Assembly (NCBI GenBank): GCA_944380545.1
Contig: CALWHV010000014.1
Coordinates: forward strand, 124,001-188,000
Direction of reading: 5' to 3'
DNA: 64,000 nucleotides
Source: an uncultured Eubacterium sp.
GTDB taxonomy: Bacteria > Bacillota > Clostridia > Oscillospirales > Acutalibacteraceae
Made by a program: the position numbers and the translations under genes. The notes below the pieces were generated by a model, which was not told the origin of the DNA, searched no databases, and saw only the letters and a list, made by a program, of their open reading frames with translations. Below are positions 36,362-49,192 of the stretch, piece by piece (within the stretch, counting starts at the first letter, position 1; the number at the start of each line of letters is the position of its first letter).

Positions 36362-36898
36362 TTGAAAAAATCGTTGAGCGCCGCCGTTTCGGGGCTTGCC
36401 GCTGCTTTGTCGCTTGCCGTTATGTGCGCGTCCGGATTGTTTTACGGCCTTACCTACGCCGTTCCTATGCTGCTGGGAATAATCGTTGTCAGCATAAGAA
36501 AAACTTTTTCTCTTTTTGCTGCGTGGAGCGTTTACGCCGCCGTAAGTATTCTTTCTCTTATTCTTGCGCCCGAAAAGGAAGCAGTGCTGTTTTATATTCT
36601 GTTTTTCGGCTGGTATCCGATAATCAGACCGTCCCTTTCAAAGCTGCGCCCTGCACTTATATCGGTTTTCATTAAAATCGTTTTGTATAATACGGCGGTG
36701 TTTTTAGCGGAGCTCGCGGCCGTCAGTATTTTTGGTATACCGTTTTTTGAAGACGGCAATTTTTCCGCTGTGATGCTTGCGGTGTTTGCCGTTTTGATGA
36801 ATATACTGTTTTTGCTTTATGAGATATTGTTAAAGTATTACACAGCCTTTTACGAAAAAAAGCTTGAAAAGCAGCTTCTTAAGATATTCAAAAAATAA
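36362..36898 (+). CDS. Membrane protein of unknown function
   Basis: A protein of about 178 residues with five or so hydrophobic helices and a basic C-terminal end (EKKLEKQLLKIFKK). The general look recalls small integral membrane proteins such as ECF S-components, but I see no family motif. The start is taken as TTG at 36362, which has AGGTGAT ending 4 bases ahead; the in-frame GTG at 36353 lies within that site. The same AGGTGAT-N4-TTG layout occurs before the DUF4364 gene at 13411. It is divergent from the lipoprotein gene. Confidence 0.65.
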   Translation: MKKSLSAAVSGLAAALSLAVMCASGLFYGLTYAVPMLLGIIVVSIRKTFSLFAAWSVYAAVSILSLILAPEKEAVLFYILFFGWYPIIRPSLSKLRPALISVFIKIVLYNTAVFLAELAAVSIFGIPFFEDGNFSAVMLAVFAVLMNILFLLYEILLKYYTAFYEKKLEKQLLKIFKK

Positions 36899-36963
36899 TT
36901 ATTGTTTTATATTTTGTTTATATAAGCGGCTTTTTTGATTGAGCGAATCTTGGCAAAGTGTGA

Positions 36964-36998
36964 AAAAAGCGGGGGCAAGAAGCTTGCACCCGCTTTAA
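36964..36998 (-). terminator. Terminator of the NifX-like / racemase / FemAB-like genes
   Basis: The stem AAAGCGGGtGCAAG / CTTGCcCCCGCTTT is followed on the minus strand by a TTTTTT run. Confidence 0.85.
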
Positions 36999-37005
36999 AT
37001 ATAAA

Positions 37006-37392
37006 TCAGCATTTATGTGTGCAGCTGCCTGATGAACAGCTGTGTCCGTGCTCTGCGTCGTGATGGCTGCAATGCGCATCGGGATCAAATTCAAGCTCGC
37101 CTGCGGCAAATTTCTGCGCTGCTTCGTCTGCATTGCCGAAAACTCCGGGATAAAGATCAATCCCCGCCGCGCCGAGCGCATTTACGGCTCCTGCGCCGAT
37201 GCCTCCGCAAATCAGCGCGTCAGCCCCAAGCTCCTTTAAAAACACAGCAAGTGCGGAATGGCCCGCGCCGTTAGTGTCAACTGTTTTTGCGCTCTTGATT
37301 TGACCGTCCTCAATCTCGTAAACGCGAAATTGAGCGGTTTTTCCGAAATGCTGAAAAACGCTGCCGTTTTCATAGGTTACTGCTAATTTCAT
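37006..37392 (-). CDS. NifX/NifB-C-type FeMo-cofactor-binding-like protein with His/Cys tail
   Basis: A protein of 128 residues. The first 100 match the dinitrogenase iron-molybdenum cofactor-binding fold: MKLAVTYENGSVFQHFGKT, and LKELGADALICGGIGAGA near residue 55. The end is unusually rich in His and Cys (HCSHHDAEHGHSCS, then a CTHKC end), a likely metal-binding tail. No nitrogenase genes are near; stand-alone members occur in many anaerobes and may carry iron-sulfur or molybdenum clusters. It lies 15 bases after the racemase gene on the same strand. Confidence 0.88.
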   Translation of the reverse strand: MKLAVTYENGSVFQHFGKTAQFRVYEIEDGQIKSAKTVDTNGAGHSALAVFLKELGADALICGGIGAGAVNALGAAGIDLYPGVFGNADEAAQKFAAGELEFDPDAHCSHHDAEHGHSCSSGSCTHKC

Positions 37393-37407
37393 TTTGATTT
37401 CCTCCGA

Positions 37408-38484
37408 TTATCTGTATATTCTTTCTATCCTCGGATTTACCAAAAGCGGGGATATGTCAACTGTTGCAGGGTCGCCCGGCTTCACTCCGCCGCCCGTTAC
37501 ATCAACGGCGGTGTGCGAAAGCCCGATTTCGCCGATAACATGAAACATACGGCCGTTTATACGCATATACATCTGCTTTTTCTTTGCGTATTGCTTTGCT
37601 GCGGATAAAACGGAATGCAGATCGGCGGTTTCGCGTTCCTTTTGAAGCCCGAAGCCGTCGTAATGCCCTATCGGCACGATTGCAACCTCAGTCTGACGCT
37701 TTGTTTTGAACAGACCGTTATAACCGATGCTGTAGCCTGCGGGCACCGTTTTCATATCTACCACCTGCGCCTCAAGGCTGCCGAGTCTGTGAAGCGGCGT
37801 ATTTCGGCTTGTGATAACTCTGCCCGTAAACGCTGAGCCTATGCGCACGGCGTCAAGGCTTACACCGTCCACATTAAGCAGGGCGGGGGAGTTTGCGCAG
37901 TGAGCTATTCCCGGTTCATAGCCGGCTTTTTTTATCTGCTCAATGCAGTCTTTAAACATAGCGAGCTGAGCCTTTGTTAGTTCTGCGTTTCTGAATGCAC
38001 TTGAAAAATGCGTGTAGATCCCGCAAAAATCAAGAGAATCGCTTTTGTAACATTCGATAGCGTGGGATATTTCGCTCGGCATAAAGCCGTATCTGCCCAT
38101 ACCGGTGTCTATCTTTAAATGGCAACGCACCTTTTTGCCGAGGTTTTTAGCCGTTTCGTTCATAACTCGGCAGGACTCCGCCGAACCTATCGTGGCAATA
38201 CAGCCGTTTTGCGCGATCTCAATCGCCTCGTCGGCAAGGCAGGTGGAGCGCATAACCAGAATATCATCCTTTGGCGAGATTATCTCGCGAAGCACTTTTA
38301 TGTCGCTTACCTCGGTTACGGCAAAGGTGCTTATGCCACACTCCTTAAGACAAAGCGTCAGCTCTCTAATTCCGAAGCCGTAGCCGTTGCCCTTAACAAC
38401 GCCTATAACCGGCACACCGGCAAGCTTCTTTATATATTCAATGTTTTCTTTAAGCTTGTCTTTTTCAATAATATATCTGCTCAT
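37408..38484 (-). CDS. Alanine racemase-like PLP enzyme (divergent)
   Basis: A protein of 358 residues with the alanine racemase barrel and C-terminal beta domain. The PLP lysine is K31 in VVKGNGYG (usual VVKANAYG), HLKIDTGMGRYGF is conserved, and the second catalytic tyrosine fits in AGYSIGY. The family's active-site CMDQ is replaced by GLSH (321-324), though flanking residues align (HVIGEI before, TAVDVT after). This suggests altered substrate preference, perhaps another amino acid, or a secondary racemase. The gene overlaps the FemAB-like gene by ATGA, which links it to cell-wall synthesis. Confidence 0.8.
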   Translation of the reverse strand: MSRYIIEKDKLKENIEYIKKLAGVPVIGVVKGNGYGFGIRELTLCLKECGISTFAVTEVSDIKVLREIISPKDDILVMRSTCLADEAIEIAQNGCIATIGSAESCRVMNETAKNLGKKVRCHLKIDTGMGRYGFMPSEISHAIECYKSDSLDFCGIYTHFSSAFRNAELTKAQLAMFKDCIEQIKKAGYEPGIAHCANSPALLNVDGVSLDAVRIGSAFTGRVITSRNTPLHRLGSLEAQVVDMKTVPAGYSIGYNGLFKTKRQTEVAIVPIGHYDGFGLQKERETADLHSVLSAAKQYAKKKQMYMRINGRMFHVIGEIGLSHTAVDVTGGGVKPGDPATVDISPLLVNPRIERIYR

Positions 38485-39527
38485 CTCAGTTTTTTCTTTA
38501 ACTCCATAGCAAGATTATAAAGCTTATATACGGGCTTGTTTATCACATAATCAAATTCGCCTATAAATTCTTTCATATACCCGCCGAAGCCGTGCTTGAA
38601 TCTCCACAGACCGTAGTGCGGGTTATCGGGATTTTGGCAGTCTCCGCTGATGCCGCCGAAATCGTAAACCGCGCAGCCGCATTCAAGCCCCCACTTCATC
38701 ATAGCCCATTGAAGCGCATAGTTCGGATACACATTTCTGTGCGCGTTGGAAGAGGCGCCGTATTGATATTTCATAACATTTTTGCCCCAGCGAATCGCAA
38801 GAGTTCCCGCGATTGCGCCGCCATCATAATACGCCATATAAAGGCGCGCGTCATCTCCCATACAGTCGAGTATTTTTTCAAAATACCATTTAGGCCTTGT
38901 TGAAAAGCCGTCTCTTTCACCGGTCTCCTGCATAATACGAACAAAATCGTCAAGCGCTTCCTTGCCGCATATCTTTACCTCAACGCCTTTTTTTGCGGCT
39001 TTTCTGATTCTGTTTCTGTAGTCCGGCTTAAAGGTGAGCATAAGCTCTTCTTCATTCAAGCCGTTATAATCAAAGCAGTACACGAAGCGCGGCTGCACAT
39101 TTTCAAAATCAAGGCAGCCGGGATTCAGCTCAATAAAGCCCTTATCCAAAAGGCGGCGCTTATATTCCTTGTTTTCTACGGTTATTTCAGGGTCTATTTT
39201 GATGCAGTACGCCTTGTATTTTTTTGCAAGCTTAAGCAGCGCGTCAAAAAGCGCGTCAAAAACCTCTGCATCGTCCTCATCCGCAACAAAGCCCCTGCAA
39301 ACATAAAAGAGCGAATAATTTATAACGGGAACGGTGCGTATAAGCGCCGCTGCGCTGCCTTTGATATTTCCGCTTTCATCCTTAAGCATCAGGGCTTCCC
39401 ATTTCCAGGCGGATTTGACCTTAGCCCATTTTGACGAATGTTGAAAAAGCCCCTTCGGATGGCGCTTTATAAAATCCTCGTATTCATCTAAATTATCTTT
39501 GTTTACTGTTTCTGCGGCAAATGCCAT
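38481..39527 (-). CDS. FemAB/FemX-type peptidoglycan interpeptide bridge aminoacyltransferase
   Basis: A cytoplasmic protein of 348 residues with two GNAT-like halves, as in FemX/FemA proteins that add amino acids to lipid II from aminoacyl-tRNA. Seen: HPKGLFQHSSKWAKVK at the N-terminus, CRGFVADEDD, FKPDYRNRIRKAAKKGVEV in the middle, and late YDFGGISGD followed by GLWRFKHGFGG. ATG at 39527 is chosen because GGAGGTG lies 5 bases ahead; the frame opens at 39551. The next gene is the racemase-like one, so a D- or L-amino acid for the bridge could be made and attached by this pair. The amino acid is not known. Confidence 0.9.
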   Translation of the reverse strand: MAFAAETVNKDNLDEYEDFIKRHPKGLFQHSSKWAKVKSAWKWEALMLKDESGNIKGSAAALIRTVPVINYSLFYVCRGFVADEDDAEVFDALFDALLKLAKKYKAYCIKIDPEITVENKEYKRRLLDKGFIELNPGCLDFENVQPRFVYCFDYNGLNEEELMLTFKPDYRNRIRKAAKKGVEVKICGKEALDDFVRIMQETGERDGFSTRPKWYFEKILDCMGDDARLYMAYYDGGAIAGTLAIRWGKNVMKYQYGASSNAHRNVYPNYALQWAMMKWGLECGCAVYDFGGISGDCQNPDNPHYGLWRFKHGFGGYMKEFIGEFDYVINKPVYKLYNLAMELKKKLR

Positions 39528-39632
39528 ATATACACCTCCGGCAAAGGTCAATGAATGTAAATATTTACCTTTGCTTTAACACAAATTATATCATAACTGC
39601 GTTAAACTTGTCCATATATATCGCCCCTTTTA

Positions 39633-44850
<5,218 letters not shown>

Positions 44851-44863
<13 letters not shown>

Positions 44864-45891
44864 ATGAAAAAACGCTTAAGGCACAAATTAAAGAAGAAAG
44901 CTTTTCGCGCGCATATTTTATCTTCGGCGACGAAGATTATCTTAAAGAGCTTTGCACAGCGAGGCTTTTGAAAAAGCTCGCGACCGGCCCGCTTGCCGAT
45001 TTTAACCTGCACAGGTTTGACGGAAAGCAGTGCTCGCTTGACGATGTGCTCAGAGACGCCGATCTTCTTCCTATGATGGGCGGCGTGAATGTTGTCGTGT
45101 GCAATGATTATCCTTTTGATAAAAGCGAAAAGGACTGCAAGGCGATCAAGGAATATCTTGCCGACGCTCCGGAAACCACAGTTTTGATTTTCAGCTATGA
45201 AGCCGTTTCTCCCGATATTAAAAAAAGCAGCCGCTGGAAGGGCGTTGAGGCGGCTTTTGCAAAATACGGCTCAAGCATTCAGCTTAACAGAAAATCCCAG
45301 TCAGAGCTTATAAAGCTTATAATCTCGGCTTGCAAAAAGAGGGGAGCGGAGATTTCAACCGCCGCGGCAAATTATCTTATTTCCGTTTCTGGAAACGACA
45401 TCAAGGCGCTGCTAAGCGAAGCCAATAAGCTCAGCGCCTATTCAAATGGCGGTGAAATCACAAGGGAGATGATTGATTCCCTTGCCGTTAAAAGCCTTTC
45501 CGCGCGCGTCTACGACCTTTCAAACGCCGTTGTGCGTTCAAGATATGACGATGCTTTCAAGATACTTGATTCTCTTTTTGCAACAAGGGAGGATCCTTCG
45601 TTTATCCTTTCCGCGGCAGCCAACTGCTTTGTTGATATGTACAGGGTCAAATGCGCGCGCACGGCAGGGGAGGCTTATCAAAATATCACTCAATATTACA
45701 GCTACGGCAACCGTGCCTTTGCGCTCGATAACGCAGCGAGAGACAGCAGAAACCTCTCTGTTGAGCAGCTCAGGCGGTGCCTTGATGTTATAATGAAAGC
45801 GGATAACGACCTCAAAAGCACCTCGCTTGACGAAAAGCTCGTTTTTGAAGAAATGCTCGTAAAGCTTCTTATCATAACAAAGGGTGCCTGA
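44851..45891 (+). CDS. holA: DNA polymerase III subunit delta
   Basis: The 346-residue delta subunit opens the sliding clamp in the clamp loader. The N-terminal part has YFIFGDEDYLKELC, a standard HolA opening; the middle shows ISVSGNDIKALLSEANKLSAY, and the end the helical DLKSTSLDEKLVFEEMLVKL. It follows comEC with a 13-base overlap, the normal neighbour relation in Firmicutes. AAAGGAG lies ahead of the ATG. Confidence 0.93.
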
Positions 45892-45892
45892 T

Positions 45893-46471
45893 ATGATTAA
45901 GATTCAAGAGGCTGTTGTCGTTGAAGGGAAATACGACAAAATCAAGCTGTCGAACATAATAGACGCGTTTATTATTGAAACAAACGGCTTTGGTATATAT
46001 AAGGATAAGCGCCGCCTTGATTTTATACGCTCCCTTGCCGAAGAACGCGGCGTAATCATTCTGACGGATTCTGATCATTCCGGTTTTCAGATAAGAAATT
46101 TCATCGCCTCCGGTATTCCGAAAGAACGGCTAAATCATATCTATATTCCGGATTTATTCGGGAAAGAAAAAAGAAAGGATACTCCGTCGGCTGAGGGAAA
46201 GCTCGGCGTTGAGGGTATGCCTGATGATGTGCTGATAAAGCTGTTTGAAAAAGCAGGTGTTTCCTGCAAAAAAGCTGAGCAGACAGAGCGTATAACAAAA
46301 TGCGATATGTATCTTGCCGGGCTTTCCGGCACACCGGACGCTTCCGTAAAAAGAAAAAAACTCCTGAAAGCGCTTGAGCTTCCGGAGTTTCTTTCAGCCA
46401 ATTCACTTTTAAGCTATCTCAATTTCAATATGAGCAAAGCGGATTTTTTAAATTACATCAAAACTATCTGA
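45893..46471 (+). CDS. rnmV: RNase M5-like Toprim protein
   Basis: A protein of 192 residues. The Toprim domain has EAVVVEGKYDKIKL at the start, with the catalytic glutamate, and LTDSDHSGFQIRNFI near residue 60, with the paired aspartates. The second half corresponds to the RNase M5 C-terminal region. RNase M5 trims 5S rRNA precursors in Firmicutes. The usual partner ksgA does not follow. ATG at 45893 is used; GTG at 45884 is also possible. Its last 19 bases overlap the convergent tmcAL. Confidence 0.85.
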   Translation: MIKIQEAVVVEGKYDKIKLSNIIDAFIIETNGFGIYKDKRRLDFIRSLAEERGVIILTDSDHSGFQIRNFIASGIPKERLNHIYIPDLFGKEKRKDTPSAEGKLGVEGMPDDVLIKLFEKAGVSCKKAEQTERITKCDMYLAGLSGTPDASVKRKKLLKALELPEFLSANSLLSYLNFNMSKADFLNYIKTI

Positions 46472-47514
46472 CTTCTTTGCTCTTCGCCTCTCGGCAGAGG
46501 CTCCTTGAAGCCGAGCGAATATAAGTCCGTATACTCGCACAGCTTCAAAAATGCGACGCGGTTTGAATTATCACAGTCCGAAAGCTTCGTTATGATGCTT
46601 TTCGGGCTGCTGCTTTTTATTTGAGCAAGAATCTTTTGACCGGCGGGGTTGAAGCCGAGCACGCGTATAAACGGAGTATCGCAGGATGCGCCCTCAATGC
46701 CGAGATAGGCTCTTACGGCAATTCTTCTTATGCGGGAAAGCGTATATCTTTTGGATTTTACAAGATGTATAAATTCTTCAAATGAGCCGGCTTTTCCCGC
46801 AGCCTCGTAAAGCCTGTTTTCAAGTCCCTCGGCAACATCGGCAACCGCTGCGAACTGCTCCTTGGTAGTTGTTCGCATTTTATACAGAAACGCTCTTTCA
46901 CAATTTTTGATGCTTGCAAAGCTGCCGGGTGCAAGATTTTTTCTTATTTCGGTTGCGCTGTATTCGGGGTCGCAGCTGTCGTGTCCGCCGCCTATACGCT
47001 TCACGGGCAGACATTCCAGTTTGGTTTCCTTTATATATTCGCAAGCAAGGATATTGTTGGGGCTGTCGAGTACATCTCCGCCGATAACTGCTTTTCGCGC
47101 CGCGGGGTAGGATATGCCTTTTTTCATCTCTGCTTTTATTCTGTTTTGTATTTCAGGGCTTTTGAGCAGCTCAGCTGTTTTTGAAAGCTTGTCAATATCA
47201 TCGTTCTCCGCGCCGAATGCAAGCGCGTCGCAGCAGCTAAGGCTCTCTGCCAGGCGAACGGCGCTTCTTGCAAATCCCTCAGCCGAAAGCAGCGCCTGCT
47301 CCGGCAAAAGCTCTATAACAAGATCCGCTCCTCCTTCAAGGGCGGCTCTTGCTCGCTGAAATTTGTTGAAAACGGCAAAATCGCCGCGCTGAACGAAATT
47401 ACCGCTCATAATGCAGATGACAGAGGCGTTTTTATACGCTTCCTTTATTTTGTTAAATAAATATTCGTGTCCTTTGTGAAATGGGTTGAATTCACATATG
47501 ACGGCTACATTCAT
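46453..47514 (-). CDS. tmcAL: tRNA(Met) cytidine acetate ligase
   Basis: The 353-residue protein is TmcAL (older name YlbM), which activates acetate with ATP to form N4-acetylcytidine at the wobble base of elongator tRNA(Met). Motifs: ICEFNPFHKGHEYL (nucleotidyltransferase HxGH-like site), IMSGNFVQRGDFAVFNK, and LPVKRIGGGHD; YSATEIRKNL is also present. ATG at 47514 gives the family start MNVAVICEFNPF; the frame opens 4 codons earlier. It is convergent with rnmV and divergent from ackA, whose product uses the same substrate, acetate. Confidence 0.94.
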   Translation of the reverse strand: MNVAVICEFNPFHKGHEYLFNKIKEAYKNASVICIMSGNFVQRGDFAVFNKFQRARAALEGGADLVIELLPEQALLSAEGFARSAVRLAESLSCCDALAFGAENDDIDKLSKTAELLKSPEIQNRIKAEMKKGISYPAARKAVIGGDVLDSPNNILACEYIKETKLECLPVKRIGGGHDSCDPEYSATEIRKNLAPGSFASIKNCERAFLYKMRTTTKEQFAAVADVAEGLENRLYEAAGKAGSFEEFIHLVKSKRYTLSRIRRIAVRAYLGIEGASCDTPFIRVLGFNPAGQKILAQIKSSSPKSIITKLSDCDNSNRVAFLKLCEYTDLYSLGFKEPLPRGEEQRSQIVLM

Positions 47515-47550
47515 AAAACGCACCAAACCGAAGAAAATTGATTATTCCAC

Positions 47551-47579
47551 TTGACATTTTTAATATAAATATATATTAT
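47551..47579 (+). promoter_or_regulatory. ackA promoter
   Basis: TTGACA (47551-47556), 17 bases, TATTAT (47574-47579), in a very AT-rich stretch. A strong consensus-like promoter, as expected for a fermentation gene. Confidence 0.78.
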
Positions 47580-47623
47580 TATATTATTAAAAGAAAGATT
47601 TTGCAAGAGCGGAGGATGAAACA

Positions 47624-48847
47624 TTGAAGATTCTTGTTATCAACTGCGGCAGCTCGTCGCTTAAATTCCAGCTTATCAATATGGAAGACGAATCCGTTGT
47701 CTGCAAAGGCACAATAGAAAGAATCGGGCTTCCCATTCAGGGCGGCGAGAAAAATATCATCTACCATGTCGGGGAAGAGAGCCTTGTTTTTGATAAAGAG
47801 GTTCCGTCGCATATAGACGCGTTCAACACCGTTATGGAGCTGATGACGAAGAGCGACCTCAAGGTTCTTGATTCTCTTGATGAGATTGATGCCGTCGGTC
47901 ACAGAGTCGTGCAGGGCGGCGAAAAATACACCAAGAGCGTGCTTTTTGACAAGAATGTTGTTTCTGATGTTGAAAATATGATACCTCTTGCTCCGCTTCA
48001 CAACCCAGCTAATCTTCAGGGATACGAGGCCTGTCTTTCTCTCCTCGGACCGAATGTTCCGCAGGTAGCCGTTTTTGACACCGCGTTTCACAGCACGATG
48101 CCCCCGATGGCTTATATGTACGCGCTTCCTTATGAATATTTTGAAAAATACGGCATACGCCGCTATGGCTTCCACGGCACATCGCATAAATATGTAAGCC
48201 AAAGATGCGCAGACAGAATGGGCGTCAATATAGAAAAGCTCAAGATGATAACCTGCCATCTCGGAAACGGCTCGTCGATTGCGGCTATCAAGTTCGGCAA
48301 GGTTTTTGACACATCAATGGGCTTCACCCCGCTTGACGGCTTTATGATGGGCACTCGTTCCGGCGGTATTGATCCGTCCGTAGTTACCTTCCTTCAGCAA
48401 AAGCTCAGCCTGTCACCGAAGCAGGTTGAGGAGATACTCAATAAGCAATCCGGCGTAAGCGCTATTTCCGGCGGTTATTCAGATGACCGCGATATAGTGG
48501 CAAAGCAGAACGAGGGCGATGAAAGAGCTATTCTTGCCCACGAGATGCAGGCGTATCAGATTGCAAAATACATCGGTTCATATGTTGCCGCAATGAACGG
48601 CGTGGACTGCATTGTTTTCACCGGCGGCATCGGTGAAAACGGTTTCTGGCTCAGAGCAAAGGTCTGCTCATATCTCGGCTTTCTCGGCGTTAATATCAAT
48701 CAGTCCGTTAACCAAAAGGCCGTAAAAGGCGCCGAGGCGGAGCTTACGCTGCCATCCGATAAGGTCAGGGTGTTTGTGCTTGCCACAAACGAAGAGCTTA
48801 TGATAGCCAGAGACACCAAAGAAATCGTTGAAAATTTAAATAAATAA
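47624..48847 (+). CDS. ackA: Acetate kinase
   Basis: The 407-residue kinase makes ATP and acetate from acetyl phosphate. Motifs of the ASKHA fold: VINCGSSSLKFQL at the start, HNPANLQGYEAC, FHSTMPPMAYMYALP with HGTSHKYVSQRC, THLGNGSS-like CHLGNGSSIAAI, and FTGGIGENG near the end. The TTG start at 47624 has GGAGGATG ahead. pta is not adjacent. A small YdbC-type gene follows after 20 bases. Confidence 0.97.
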   Translation: MKILVINCGSSSLKFQLINMEDESVVCKGTIERIGLPIQGGEKNIIYHVGEESLVFDKEVPSHIDAFNTVMELMTKSDLKVLDSLDEIDAVGHRVVQGGEKYTKSVLFDKNVVSDVENMIPLAPLHNPANLQGYEACLSLLGPNVPQVAVFDTAFHSTMPPMAYMYALPYEYFEKYGIRRYGFHGTSHKYVSQRCADRMGVNIEKLKMITCHLGNGSSIAAIKFGKVFDTSMGFTPLDGFMMGTRSGGIDPSVVTFLQQKLSLSPKQVEEILNKQSGVSAISGGYSDDRDIVAKQNEGDERAILAHEMQAYQIAKYIGSYVAAMNGVDCIVFTGGIGENGFWLRAKVCSYLGFLGVNINQSVNQKAVKGAEAELTLPSDKVRVFVLATNEELMIARDTKEIVENLNK

Positions 48848-48867
48848 TAAAGAAGGAGGAGTGGAAA

Positions 48868-49083
48868 ATGCCCGAAATCAAGTATGAGATAACCGAGCAT
48901 ATCGGCGTTATCTCTGAAACGGCAAGAGGCTGGACGAGAGAAGTCAATATGATTTCATGGAACGGACGCGACCCCAAGATCGATGTAAGAGATTGGTCTC
49001 CCGACCATTCCAAGATGAGCAAGGGCCTTACCTTTACCAAGGAAGAGATTCTTGAGCTCAAGAAGTTAGTTGACAAACTTTAA
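48868..49083 (+). CDS. YdbC/PC4-family single-strand nucleic-acid-binding protein
   Basis: A protein of 71 residues matching the YdbC family, whose structure resembles the eukaryotic coactivator PC4 and which binds single-stranded DNA. It reads EITEHIGVISETARGW, then REVNMISWNGRDPKIDVRDW and a C-terminal helix (TFTKEEILELKKLVDKL), the usual order. AAGGAGGAG precedes the ATG. It follows ackA by 20 bases and may share its transcript. Confidence 0.88.
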   Translation: MPEIKYEITEHIGVISETARGWTREVNMISWNGRDPKIDVRDWSPDHSKMSKGLTFTKEEILELKKLVDKL

Positions 49084-49092
49084 TCTGAATTT

Positions 49093-49124
49093 TAAGGGCA
49101 GCTTAATTTGTTAGGTTGCCCTTG
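49093..49124 (+). terminator. Probable terminator after the ydbC-like gene
   Basis: The stem AAGGGCAGC / GGTTGCCCTT (with a wobble) has an AT-rich loop and a weak GAAATTTT tail. The tail overlaps the -35 of the alaS promoter. Confidence 0.5.
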
Positions 49125-49150
49125 AAATTTTGTTTGAGAGTTATTATAAT
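49122..49150 (+). promoter_or_regulatory. alaS promoter
   Basis: TTGAAA (49122-49127), 17 bases, TATAAT (49145-49150). The leader to the ATG at 49193 is only about 35 bases, too short for a T-box riboswitch. Confidence 0.72.
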
Positions 49151-49192
49151 ATCACTGTTTTGATATTAGTTTATATAGAGGAAGTTTTACCA

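Noticed and set aside
49084-49192. T-box leader for alaS
   Set aside because: The distance from the promoter to the start codon is about 40 bases, far too short, and no T-box core is present.
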